A stretch of DNA of 45,153 nucleotides from Chitinophagales bacterium (GCA_017303875.1 JAFLBP010000042.1:1-45153); one strand, 5' to 3'; shown: positions 7,702 through 16,166, counted from the stretch's first letter. Made by a program: numbers and translations. The notes: generated from the sequence alone by a model not told the origin.

Positions 7702-10700
7702 TTAAAAATCAACATCCAGACCGAAGGTGAATACGCGCGGCGTCGGGTAACGGCCCATGTCTACGCTTTGCAGCAGGGGGCTTTGGTTAAATGCCCCGAT
7801 TTCGGGGTCGTAGCCGCTGTATTTGGTCAGGGTGTAAATGTTCTGCGCATTGATGTACAGGCGCAGGCTCGACACATGGTAGCGCGACAACAATTGTTTG
7901 GGCAGGGTATAGCCCAGGCGCAGGTTCTGGATGCGGAGGTAGGAACCATCTTCAATCCAGCGGTCGCTCATACGGGTGTTGCGGTTGTTGTCGGTTGTGG
8001 TCGGGCGCGGGAGGGTGGCATCTTCGTTGGCGAGCACCACATTGCGCGGGTCGAGGGCGGAGCCGTTCGGATCGAGCAGTTCGTACTGTGCGCGATCAGC
8101 CACGGTGGCGCTCTGGTTGTTGAACACGCTGGTCATGCCTTCAATTTCACGCTTCTGGTAATTCAGGATGTCGCCGCCGTAGCTGCCATTGAGGTAAACC
8201 ACCAGGTCGAAATTGCGATAGCTGAAGCTGTTGTTGATCCCGAAAGTGAAATCCGGGTTGGGGTTGCCAATGACGCGCTGGTCTTTGGCCGTAATCCTGC
8301 CGTCGCCGTCGAGGTCCTTGAACTTGATGTCGCCAATCCACACGCCGGCGCGTTTGTCCACGTAGTTTTTAGAAGGGTCGGCCGGATTAGCCACCTGCAC
8401 GGCGTGGCTGAGAATATCGGCTTCATCTTTAAAAATACCTTCTGTGACGTAGCCATAGAACTGTCCGACGGGTAATCCGACGGTGGTTTGAGTAGCCGTT
8501 TGGAACTCGGAGTACCAGTACAGGTTGCGCCAGAACACGGCGCCTTCGTCGTTGAGGGCAGTAATTTTGTTGCGGTTGAGCGAGAGGGTCAGGTCGGTAT
8601 TCCAGCGGAAATGCTGGCCGCGCACGTTGCGGGAGTTGATGCTGAGGTCAATCCCTTTGTTTTCCAATTTGCCCACGTTGGCAAAAGGCGCACCGATGTC
8701 GGCGTAAGTCGGGCCGCCGAGGTAGCCGGGCAGGGCCACCTGGAGGAGCATGTCGTTGGTGTATTTCTGATATACATCCACCGTGATGTCGAGGCGGTCG
8801 CGCAGTACGCGAATATCGGCGCCGAGGTTCCACTGGCGGGTAGACTCCCATTTAAGCTGCGGGTTGGGAATATTGGAGGGTCGGTAAGCGGTACCGAAAG
8901 GTGTGTTGATGGTTTGCAGCGCCGAGCCGTAGAGGTAGTTCGGAATCCCCTGGTTGCCTACTTCGCCGTAACCGAGACGCACTTTCAGGGCGCGGGAGGC
9001 GCGCCAGGCCAAAGAGCCGGAGGGGAAGAAACCCCAGCGGTTTTGCGGGCCGAACTTGGAAGAACCGTCGGCACGCAGGGTGATAGTGGCAAAATATTTA
9101 TCGTCGAAATTGTAATTCAAACGGGTAAAATAAGAGGCGATGGAAGCCGCATCTTTCCAGCCGGTAGGCGGAATGGGAGAATCTTCACCTTCACTGAGCA
9201 CCTGAATGTCGTTGGATGCAAAATTGCGTTTGCGAACATCCAGTCCTTCCCAGCTGGACTTCTGAGCTTCCTGTCCGAGCAACACGGTCAGGTGTTGTTT
9301 TTCACCGAAGTTCAGGTTTTGGGTCAGGTAGTTTTTCCAGATCCAGAAAAAGCTGGATTCATTGCGCTGGCGGAGCTGGTTTTCGTTGTTTTCCAGTACC
9401 CCGAATTTGTAGGTAGGCTGGAAGGCTTTGTTGATGGAGCTGTTGTCATCCATCCCGATTTCGGAGCGGAAGGTGGCGCCTTTCCAAAGTTGTACGTCGC
9501 CGTAAAAGTTGGCGAGCAGGCGTTTGCGCGCCAGAGAATTGGTGCGCAGCAAGGCTAAGGCCACGGGGTTCCAGGTAGAAGCGCCAGCCTGAATTTCGGG
9601 ACCGGCCCAGTTGCCATCAAAATCTTTCACCGCCACATCGGGTTGCATCACTAAGGCCTGGGTAACCACGCCGTCGGAACCGTCGTTGAGGGTAATTTTT
9701 TCATTAATATTGGCGTAGGTTACACTGGCGCCCACTTTCATCCAGTCGCGCACCTGATTGTCGAGGTTCACGCGTACGGTCTGGCGTTTGAAATTGGAAC
9801 CCAGAATAATGCCGTCCTGATCGAATACGGAGCCGGAAATGGCATAAGTGGTATTGTTCACGCCGCCGCTGATGCTCAGCTGGTGGCTTTGCATACCGGC
9901 GTTTTGGAAAATTTCTTTTTGCCAGTCGGTACCCTTTCCGAGCAGGGAGGGATCCAGGTAGCGCGGGTTGGGTTGCAGCCCGAGGTCGTTGGAAACTTGT
10001 AGTTGATAGGCGGCAAATTCCGAAAGGTTCATCATGTCGAGGGTTTTGCCCACCACCTGATTGGCGTAATAGCCACTGTAGGAAACCTTGGTTTCGTCTT
10101 TGCTGCCGCGGCGGGTGGTTACCATGATGACCCCGTTGGCGGCGCGGGCGCCGTAAATGGCCGTAGCGGAGGCGTCTTTAAGCACTTCAATGCTTACAAT
10201 ATCGGCAGGGTTGATGGCCGAAAGCGGGTTCACCACATTCTGGCCGTTGGCGCCGCCTGCCCAGTCGAAGCCGGCCACGCCGTAACCATCGCCCTGAATG
10301 GGTATACCGTCAATTACATAAAGGGGTTCATTGGAAAGGGTGAGCGAGTTGGCTCCGCGAATGCGGATGGAAGCCGCGCCACCCGGTGCGCCGGAGTTTT
10401 GCGTCACTTGCACCCCCGATACCCGCCCCTGAAGCGCCTGGTCGAAGTTGGTTGTTACGGAAGAACGGATCTGATCCCCCGTCACAGAGGTGACGGCGCC
10501 GGTCAGGTCGCTGCGCTTTTGAGTGCCATAACCTACAACTACCGCTTCCTTGAGGAGTTGATCGCCCGGTTGCAGTGTCACATCGGCCGCAGTTTCGGCA
10601 GCAACGACAAATTGCTGCGCCTCATAACCGGTATACTCTACCGAGATAACATCGCCTTTGCCGGCTTTCAGGGAATAAAAGCCCTTGGCATCGCTCACCG

Positions 10701-10872
10701 AGCCGATGCCCGGCTGCGAAACATTGCGGATAGTGACACCGGTAAGGGGCGCGCCGGTTTCATCCCGGACGATGCCGGAAACGCTCTGCGCCTGTATGCC
10801 CAGCGCAGCAAGCAGCAGGAAAAGCAGGAACATTAGCCTGCCGGATTTCAGTATAAAATTCTGTTTCATCAT
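7702..10872 (-). CDS. SusC/RagA TonB-linked outer-membrane transporter
   Basis: A 1056-residue TonB-dependent transporter of the SusC/RagA class. It has an N-terminal signal peptide, a carboxypeptidase-regulatory-like domain at ~30-105 (SGIVRDETGAPLTGVTI), the TonB-box-like block AVVVGYGTQKRSDLTGAV, a plug domain with GAPGGAASIRIRGANS, and a C-terminal 22-strand-type barrel ending in an aromatic residue (VDF). It forms the pore capped by the SusD-like lipoprotein and imports oligosaccharides into the periplasm using energy from TonB. It is the first gene of the operon, divergent from the symporter. Two adjacent ATG codons (10872 and 10869) could start it. I saw no N-terminal STN domain, so sigma/anti-sigma signalling through this receptor is not indicated. 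Confidence 0.96.
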   Translation of the reverse strand: MMKQNFILKSGRLMFLLFLLLAALGIQAQSVSGIVRDETGAPLTGVTIRNVSQPGIGSVSDAKGFYSLKAGKGDVISVEYTGYEAQQFVVAAETAADVTLQPGDQLLKEAVVVGYGTQKRSDLTGAVTSVTGDQIRSSVTTNFDQALQGRVSGVQVTQNSGAPGGAASIRIRGANSLTLSNEPLYVIDGIPIQGDGYGVAGFDWAGGANGQNVVNPLSAINPADIVSIEVLKDASATAIYGARAANGVIMVTTRRGSKDETKVSYSGYYANQVVGKTLDMMNLSEFAAYQLQVSNDLGLQPNPRYLDPSLLGKGTDWQKEIFQNAGMQSHQLSISGGVNNTTYAISGSVFDQDGIILGSNFKRQTVRVNLDNQVRDWMKVGASVTYANINEKITLNDGSDGVVTQALVMQPDVAVKDFDGNWAGPEIQAGASTWNPVALALLRTNSLARKRLLANFYGDVQLWKGATFRSEIGMDDNSSINKAFQPTYKFGVLENNENQLRQRNESSFFWIWKNYLTQNLNFGEKQHLTVLLGQEAQKSSWEGLDVRKRNFASNDIQVLSEGEDSPIPPTGWKDAASIASYFTRLNYNFDDKYFATITLRADGSSKFGPQNRWGFFPSGSLAWRASRALKVRLGYGEVGNQGIPNYLYGSALQTINTPFGTAYRPSNIPNPQLKWESTRQWNLGADIRVLRDRLDITVDVYQKYTNDMLLQVALPGYLGGPTYADIGAPFANVGKLENKGIDLSINSRNVRGQHFRWNTDLTLSLNRNKITALNDEGAVFWRNLYWYSEFQTATQTTVGLPVGQFYGYVTEGIFKDEADILSHAVQVANPADPSKNYVDKRAGVWIGDIKFKDLDGDGRITAKDQRVIGNPNPDFTFGINNSFSYRNFDLVVYLNGSYGGDILNYQKREIEGMTSVFNNQSATVADRAQYELLDPNGSALDPRNVVLANEDATLPRPTTTDNNRNTRMSDRWIEDGSYLRIQNLRLGYTLPKQLLSRYHVSSLRLYINAQNIYTLTKYSGYDPEIGAFNQSPLLQSVDMGRYPTPRVFTFGLDVDF

Positions 10873-11131
10873 ACGAAATAGGAAATAGTGATTTCAAAGT
10901 ACCCGAAACATCGAGTAATCTTTGGATGCAAAGTTTTGTCAGGATTTAACGGCCGGTGAGGGATAAACAGGACTAAAGCAAGGGAGCAATGGGACAATAC
11001 CGCATTTTTTTCCAAACATGTCTTATTTACCCCGCTTTTACGACACAAAAGGCCACCATTCCCAAAATCTTGTATTGATTCCTTTGCAGCAACCCTGATG
11101 CTTTGTTCTCTACACTTGAAAATTATTTCCA
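10873..11131. promoter_or_regulatory. Divergent promoter region, glycan operon / symporter
   Basis: This 259-bp gap separates the starts of the susC-like gene (minus) and the sodium:solute symporter (plus), so it must hold the promoters of both. I see only partial matches to the Bacteroidota -7 consensus TAnnTTTG: CATGTTTG on the minus strand at 11013-11020 and TTCCTTTG on the plus strand near 11075. No regulator gene (AraC/hybrid two-component, SusR or ECF sigma) lies within the window, so the regulator acts from elsewhere or lies beyond the left edge. Confidence 0.5.
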
Positions 11132-12949
11132 ATGAATATTTCTACCATCGATCTGCTCATTATTCTGGCCTATATCGGCGCCAGCATCGGTATCGGCTTT
11201 TGGATTTCCAAAAAAGCAGCCGCCAGTACCCGGAATTATTTCCTCGGCGGCAACAGCATTCCCTGGTACTACCTCGGCGTATCAAATGCCTCCGGCATGT
11301 TCGATATTTCAGGCACCATGTGGATGGTAGCGCTGCTGTTCATATACGGACTGAAAAGTGCCTGGATTCCCTGGCTCTGGCCTTCTTTCAACCAAATATT
11401 TATGATGGTCTACCTCTCCGTCTGGCTGCGGCGCAGCGGCGTGATGACCGGCGCAGAGTGGATCAATTTTCGCTTCGGGCACGGACGCGGTGCGCGTTGG
11501 TCGCATTTTACGGTGGTTGCCTTTGCCATTTTAAATGTTGTGGGTTTCCTGGCCTATGGTTTTGTAGGGATCGGGAAATTTACCGCAACCTTTATTCCCT
11601 ATCAACTGGCACAGGATCCGGAGTTGAACGCGCAGTTATACGGTCTGATCATTACGGGCCTCACCACTTTATACTGCGTCAAAGGCGGTATGTTTAGCGT
11701 GGTTTTTACGGAACTGCTGCAATTCGTGATTATGACCATTGCCAGCATCTCCGTTGGTATCATCGCCATGAATGCGGTTGCACCGGAAGTACTCGCCCAG
11801 CATATTCCGGCGGGCTGGAAAGACCTGTTTTTCGGCTGGAACCTTAATCTCGACTGGTCGGAACTCGTGCCGGCGGTTAATGTCCGGATTGAGCAGGACG
11901 GCTACTCGCTGTTCGGCGCCTTCTTTATGATGATGGTATTTAAAGGCTGGCTGCAAAGCGCGGCTGGCCCGGTTCCCAACTACGATATGCAGCGCGTACT
12001 CTCCGCACGCACGCCGGTGGAGGCCGCTAAAATGTCGGGCATCGTAAATCTGGTGCTTTTTGTGCCGCGCTATATGTTGGTGGCCGGTTTAACGGTGCTG
12101 GCGCTTGCCTTCTATTCGGATGAGCTGCGTGGCATGGGCGAAAACGTTGATTTTGAATTGATTTTGCCCTTTGCCCTTAAAAATTATGTTCCGGCCGGAC
12201 TCTTCGGCCTGCTCATTGCGGGCCTGCTGGCAGCTTTTATGAGCACCTACGCGGCTACGGTAAATGCTGCGCCGGCTTATTTGGTCAACGATATTTACCG
12301 CAAACACATCAAACCTGACGCGCCGGAAAAAACCTATGTGCGTATGTCGGTCTGGGTTTCTGTGGCCATTGTGATCGTCGGCACGGCGGTCGGTTTTTTT
12401 GTAAAATCGCTCAACGACGCGGTGCAATGGATCGTCGCGGCGCTGTACGGCGGCTATACGGCCGCTAATGTGCTGAAATGGTATTGGTGGCGCTTCAACA
12501 GTTGGGGCTTTTTCTGGGGCATGGCCACGGGGATGCTGGCCAGCGGAATGGCGCCTCTGCTTTTTCCGGAAACCAATCCGCTCTACACCTTTCCCTTTAT
12601 CTTTCTGGTATCGCTGGCGGGAAGTATCACAGCCTGCCTGCTGACGCCGCCCGACGACGAGGAGACCCTGAAAAATTTCTACCTGAAAGTGCGGCCCTGG
12701 GGTTTCTGGAAACCCGTGCGCGACAAACTGAACGCCGAAAACCCGGGCAGTGTGGCGCCCAACCGCGATTTTGGTCGCGATATGGTAAACGTCATTGTGG
12801 GAATGGGTTGGCAGATTGCCCTGACCGCTGCGGGCATTTTCTTAGTCATCAAGGCCTGGGATGCGCTGCTGGCGTCGCTTGTGGTAATTATAGCCGCTTC
12901 GGTTTTCCTGAAATTCAACTGGCTGGATAAGCTGAAGAACGAGGCGTAG
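11132..12949 (+). CDS. Sodium:solute symporter (SSS family)
   Basis: A 605-residue inner-membrane symporter with about 13-15 hydrophobic segments and the SSS opening DLLIILAYIGASIGIGFW-x-S-K followed by the RNYFLGG-x-x-IPWY block typical of SGLT-like transporters. These couple sodium entry to uptake of a sugar, amino acid or other solute. Its position head-to-head with a GH5/GH26 utilization operon suggests uptake of mannose, mannobiose or a related sugar released in the periplasm; that is inference from context. The C-terminus ends in a short soluble tail plus two more hydrophobic helices. Its last 35 bp overlap the 3' end of the convergent hydrolase gene. Confidence 0.92.
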   Translation: MNISTIDLLIILAYIGASIGIGFWISKKAAASTRNYFLGGNSIPWYYLGVSNASGMFDISGTMWMVALLFIYGLKSAWIPWLWPSFNQIFMMVYLSVWLRRSGVMTGAEWINFRFGHGRGARWSHFTVVAFAILNVVGFLAYGFVGIGKFTATFIPYQLAQDPELNAQLYGLIITGLTTLYCVKGGMFSVVFTELLQFVIMTIASISVGIIAMNAVAPEVLAQHIPAGWKDLFFGWNLNLDWSELVPAVNVRIEQDGYSLFGAFFMMMVFKGWLQSAAGPVPNYDMQRVLSARTPVEAAKMSGIVNLVLFVPRYMLVAGLTVLALAFYSDELRGMGENVDFELILPFALKNYVPAGLFGLLIAGLLAAFMSTYAATVNAAPAYLVNDIYRKHIKPDAPEKTYVRMSVWVSVAIVIVGTAVGFFVKSLNDAVQWIVAALYGGYTAANVLKWYWWRFNSWGFFWGMATGMLASGMAPLLFPETNPLYTFPFIFLVSLAGSITACLLTPPDDEETLKNFYLKVRPWGFWKPVRDKLNAENPGSVAPNRDFGRDMVNVIVGMGWQIALTAAGIFLVIKAWDALLASLVVIIAASVFLKFNWLDKLKNEA

Positions 12950-13898
12950 GGGCCTCTTCCAAGGCAGTGGCGGGAATGACAAGGAGCGGGCGAATTAAAT
13001 GCCCGTTCTCCCAACGACCCAGGTATTGCTGCTGCGGCGTATTGCCAAGCGCGTAAGCGCGGTTAATGCCGAGTCGGGTATAATCCATGAGGCCGTCGGC
13101 GAGTTTCCAGTAGCCGTAAAAGTCAATTTCATTCAACTTGCTGATATTCAACACCCTTAAGGCCGTAAAATTACGTATACCGGTGTCGAAATCAAGATCG
13201 AGGCAGTAAGGTTCGCCATGCGAGGCGCTTACTTGGCGTTTGCCGTCATTGCTTTTCCGGTGTAGCAGCAGCTCGCGTTCCGGGGTATTGACGGCCGTGC
13301 GGAAGACTAATTCGCTGAACTCGCTGCCCACTACGTAGTCGTCTTCTTCCACCAGCAGGGCCAGCGGCATATCGGCTGGCAGGCCACTGTAGTCGTGCAG
13401 GCGGGCGCCTTTAAAAGGGCCGCTGCCGGCAGTACAAAGCAGCATGGACGCTGGTTTGGGGATGCGGTATTTTTCCCAATGCACGCCGAGGTTGGCGGCC
13501 GTCACTGCGCCATAGGAGTGGCCGATGTAACTGATTTTTTCCACCCGGGGCTTCACGTGGCCGGGTTTCTCCAGTGCTTTGAGGGCATCCCGGATGCCTT
13601 TGGCGGCATTGCGCGGAAAGGCGAAGGGGCGCGGCCACACCAAATTTTTCTGGTAGCGGGGATAAATGACAATATTGCCTTTGCCCACCAAATGTTTGAT
13701 CCATTTGCCGTAGGCCATCGGGTTATACGCACCATATCCGTGCAAAAACACCACCACTTCGGCGCTGTCGGGCATGGGGTCGCGCGGCTCAAAGAGCCAG
13801 TAACCGTCGGACATTACTGCGCCATCGAAAAACTCGACCGCAGCATGGTCATAATTGGCGCCGCCCGGACCTTCGGCCGGCTGCCCGGGATAAGGCAT
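12915..13898 (-). CDS. Alpha/beta hydrolase, start codon unclear
   Basis: A 327-residue (from the first in-frame ATG) alpha/beta-hydrolase. The oxyanion-side motif is FLHGYGAY, the nucleophile elbow is GHSYGA (Ser about residue 123), and a late His is probably in SASHGE. The order fits esterase/lipase-like or chlorophyllase-like hydrolases; the substrate is unknown. The ATG at 13898 is probably not the true start. The frame stays open upstream and reads like protein (IIKRFFRALCGFPDLVSKG) to about 13976, but contains no ATG, GTG or TTG. Just beyond it lies the GT-rich octamer array (13991 onward). Either initiation uses a non-standard codon (an ATC pair at 13971-13976), or the original start was lost beside the repeat. 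The 3' end overlaps the symporter gene by 35 bp. Confidence 0.82.
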   Translation of the reverse strand: MPYPGQPAEGPGGANYDHAAVEFFDGAVMSDGYWLFEPRDPMPDSAEVVVFLHGYGAYNPMAYGKWIKHLVGKGNIVIYPRYQKNLVWPRPFAFPRNAAKGIRDALKALEKPGHVKPRVEKISYIGHSYGAVTAANLGVHWEKYRIPKPASMLLCTAGSGPFKGARLHDYSGLPADMPLALLVEEDDYVVGSEFSELVFRTAVNTPERELLLHRKSNDGKRQVSASHGEPYCLDLDFDTGIRNFTALRVLNISKLNEIDFYGYWKLADGLMDYTRLGINRAYALGNTPQQQYLGRWENGHLIRPLLVIPATALEEAPTPRSSAYPAS

Positions 13899-13990
13899 TT
13901 CCGGCTTAACCGGGAAGATACCTTTGGAAACAAGATCTGGAAACCCGCAAAGGGCGCGAAAAAAACGTTTGATGATCGCTGTGAGTTTAA

Positions 13991-14128
13991 GTGTTTTGGT
14001 ATTTTGGTGTTTTAGTGTTTTTGGGTGTTTTAGTGTTTTGGTGTTTTAGAGGTAAGGGTGCAAAATCCACCCAAAAACACAAAAACACATAAACACTAAA
14101 ACACCAAAACACCAAAACACCAAAACAT
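13991..14128. repeat. Inverted array of GTGTTTT(A/G) octamers
   Basis: The left half (13991-14048) consists of seven units close to GTGTTTTG/GTGTTTTA. The right half (14073-14128) consists of seven units close to CAAAACAC/TAAAACAC/AAAAACAC, the reverse complement. The centre (14049-14072) holds GGGTG...CACCC-like complementarity, so the whole could fold as one imperfect hairpin. It starts 7 bp beyond the FMN reductase stop codon and runs to within about 15 bp of the open frame of the next gene. It may act as a 3' hairpin for the reductase transcript. Confidence 0.85.
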
Positions 14129-14135
14129 TGCCCTC

Positions 14136-14702
14136 TTAAACCCCAACCGTTTCCTTTTTGGCCACTACCGCTTCGGCTAACCAAAGAAAATTGTTGAGGA
14201 AATTATTGATACTTTTTTCAAAAGCCGGATCAATGAGATTGCCGGCCTCGTCGAAGCGCTGGGGCAGGTTGCCCACCAACAGCATCTGCGGCAACGCAAA
14301 GCCCGAAACACCCAAGACTAATTCCTGCATATTCATGGCGGCGCGCATGCCGCCCAGCGGGCCGGTGGTAGCACTCACCACACCCACTACTTTGCGGGCA
14401 AACTCGCCTTCTTTCAGGTAATCCACCGCGTTTTTTAAAGCAGCCGTGTAGGAACCGTTGTATTCCGGCGACACAAACACAGCAGCATCTGCCTGTCGTA
14501 CCAGCATGGCAAAACGCTCAAGTCCCTCCGGCGGATTGGGATGGCGGTGCAGTACCTCCTCCATGATCGGAAACTGGTACTCCGCCAGATCCAGCAGCTG
14601 AACCTCGTGGCCCGCTGCGGCAAGCGTTTTTTCAAGAAATAAGGCTACGCGATGAGAAACCCGGTTCAGGCGTGTACTGGCAGAAATAACGACTATGTTC
14701 AT
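14136..14702 (-). CDS. NADPH-dependent FMN reductase family protein
   Basis: A 188-residue flavodoxin-like flavoprotein. I chose the ATG at 14702 (MNIVVISASTR) because beta-strand 1 of the fold begins there; the in-frame ATG 17 codons upstream gives an implausible leader. The phosphate-binding loop SASTRLNRVS is at ~7-16 and the family block SPEYNGSYTAALKNAVDYL is in the middle. The family reduces FMN, quinones, azo dyes or chromate with NAD(P)H in the cytoplasm; the true substrate is unclear. It lies between two repeat arrays (14797-14960 upstream, 13991-14128 downstream) and is probably transcribed alone. Confidence 0.9.
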   Translation of the reverse strand: MNIVVISASTRLNRVSHRVALFLEKTLAAAGHEVQLLDLAEYQFPIMEEVLHRHPNPPEGLERFAMLVRQADAAVFVSPEYNGSYTAALKNAVDYLKEGEFARKVVGVVSATTGPLGGMRAAMNMQELVLGVSGFALPQMLLVGNLPQRFDEAGNLIDPAFEKSINNFLNNFLWLAEAVVAKKETVGV

Positions 14703-14796
14703 GTTGTATTGAAGCAAATCAGGGCTTAAACATTTAGTGCCCGGCTTCCACAAGGAAACCGAGCACTAAACGCAAATTTACCCAAACAGTTTAATT

Positions 14797-14960
14797 CAGT
14801 TATCAGTTAACAGTTAACAGTCAACAGTGAGCAGTCAACAGTTATCAGTGAGCAGTTGACTGTTGACTGCTCACTGATAACTGTTGACTGCTCACTGTTG
14901 ACTGCTCACTGTTGACTGCTCACTGTTGACTGATAACTGATAACTGATAACTGTTAACTG
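14797..14960. repeat. Inverted heptamer array (CAGTNNN units), copy 1
   Basis: The left side has eight consecutive heptamers CAGT+TAT, TAA, TAA, CAA, GAG, CAA, TAT, GAG. After a short centre, about fifteen reverse-complement heptamers follow (TTGACTG, CTCACTG, ATAACTG, TTAACTG), drawn from the same four words. Positions 14818-14855 and 14867-14904 form a perfect 38-bp inverted repeat with an 11-nt loop. The last unit, TTAACTG (14954-14960), supplies the dnaN stop codon (TTA on this strand = TAA). The array thus runs from the dnaN stop towards the FMN reductase gene. Heptanucleotide tandem repeats are known from cyanobacteria; this inverted form at stop codons is noted in the findings. Confidence 0.95.
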
Positions 14961-16072
14961 TTCAACATGACGGGCATCACGAGCATCAGGATGTCGCGGT
15001 CTTTATTTTCTTCTTCGACGGGCGTAAGGATACCGGCGCGGCTGGGAGAGGAAAGTTCTACGCGCACCTCATCGGTATCGAGCACACCGAGCATTTCAAC
15101 GATAAAGCGGGCGTTGAAGGCAATACGCATGGGTGAGCCTTCATAATTGCAGGCCAGTTGCTCTGTTGCTTCGTTGGAGAAGTCGAGGTCCTGGGCAGAA
15201 ACCGTCAGGCTCTTGTCCGAAATATCAAGCACCACCTGATTGGTGGTTTTATTGGCATAAATGGCAATACGTTTGAGCGAGTTCTGGAAATCCGAGCGAT
15301 TGACCTGCATTTTATTCGGATTTTCCACCGGAATAACCGCATTGTAATCCGGGTAGCGGGCATCAATCAGTCGGCAAACCAGGCGCATGCCGCCAAAATT
15401 GAAAAAGGCATTGGCCTTGTTGAAAGCGATGGTTACGGCATCGTTGGCGGGCAATGCATTTTTCAGCAGGTTGAGCGCCTTTTTGGGCACAATAAACGAC
15501 GTGGCCACTTCGCCGGCAAGGTGGTGGGTGGTGTACTTCACCAATTTGTGTGCATCCGTAGCCACACAGATCAGCTTATTGAAGTCTACCTGAAAATATA
15601 CACCGGTCATGGCCGGGCGCAATTCGTCGCTGGAGGTAGCGAACACCGTTTTGGTGATCGCCTCGCTCAGGTACTGGCTGTTGAGTTTAACGGTATCTAC
15701 CGAATCGGGTGTCGGTATATTCGGGAAGTCGGCGCCGTTTTCACCCGCCAGTTTATACTTACCGTAAGAGGAGGTGATTTCGATGCCGTAATTTTCTTCA
15801 TTCACCGAAAAAGTAACGGGCTGCTGCGGCAGGGCTTTAAGCGTGTCGAGCAGAATTTTTGCCGGTACGGCTACCGAAAAATCATCATCGGCAAGCACCT
15901 CAATGGTCGTGGAAATACTGGTTTCCAGATCCGTGGCCGTAATGGTCAGTTTTTTATTTTCAATGACGAAGAGGAAGTCTTCAAGGATGGGCAATACGGG
16001 GTTTGAGCCGATCGCGCCGGAAGCAAGCTGCACTTGTTTCAACAGTTCGCTGGAGGAAACGCTGAATTTCAT
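14954..16072 (-). CDS. dnaN: DNA polymerase III subunit beta (sliding clamp)
   Basis: A 372-residue beta clamp of normal length with three DNA-clamp domains. The N-terminus MKFSVSSSELLKQVQLASGAI, the block LPILEDFLFVIENKKLTITATDLE, and the C-terminal end reading MLVMPVML are diagnostic. It forms the dimeric ring that tethers DNA polymerase to its template and docks several repair proteins. It is not next to dnaA here, which is common in Bacteroidota. The stop codon TAA is the first triplet of the outermost heptamer of the repeat array at 14797-14960. A -7 promoter match lies at 16096-16103. Confidence 0.98.
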   Translation of the reverse strand: MKFSVSSSELLKQVQLASGAIGSNPVLPILEDFLFVIENKKLTITATDLETSISTTIEVLADDDFSVAVPAKILLDTLKALPQQPVTFSVNEENYGIEITSSYGKYKLAGENGADFPNIPTPDSVDTVKLNSQYLSEAITKTVFATSSDELRPAMTGVYFQVDFNKLICVATDAHKLVKYTTHHLAGEVATSFIVPKKALNLLKNALPANDAVTIAFNKANAFFNFGGMRLVCRLIDARYPDYNAVIPVENPNKMQVNRSDFQNSLKRIAIYANKTTNQVVLDISDKSLTVSAQDLDFSNEATEQLACNYEGSPMRIAFNARFIVEMLGVLDTDEVRVELSSPSRAGILTPVEEENKDRDILMLVMPVMLNS

Positions 16073-16095
16073 AGAGATAAATGGCTTTAGACCGG

Positions 16096-16103
16096 CAAAA
16101 ATA
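16096..16103 (-). promoter_or_regulatory. Probable -7 element for dnaN
   Basis: The minus strand reads TATTTTTG, an exact match to the Bacteroidota -7 consensus TAnnTTTG, 24 bp upstream of the dnaN ATG. I see no TTG at the expected distance for the -33 box, so the call rests on the -7 box and its position. Confidence 0.5.
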
Positions 16104-16166
16104 ATACGATCCCTTCGCCCGTGAGCTATAAATGACTAACAATCTGTGGAAAAACCCGGAAAAGTC

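Noticed and set aside
8488..9558. Long plus-strand open frame opposite the susC-like gene
   Set aside because: It lies entirely within a confidently assigned SusC barrel and shows no domain, signal or promoter.
7702..10872. TonB receptor with an N-terminal STN signalling domain
   Set aside because: The N-terminal region begins with a carboxypeptidase-regulatory-like domain, and no sigma/anti-sigma pair lies beside it.
13395..14015. Plus-strand frame opposite the alpha/beta hydrolase
   Set aside because: The hydrolase on the minus strand has an intact GHSYGA elbow and a continuous fold; this frame does not.
15158..16006. Plus-strand frame opposite dnaN
   Set aside because: dnaN is complete and of normal length; the opposing frame is a shadow.
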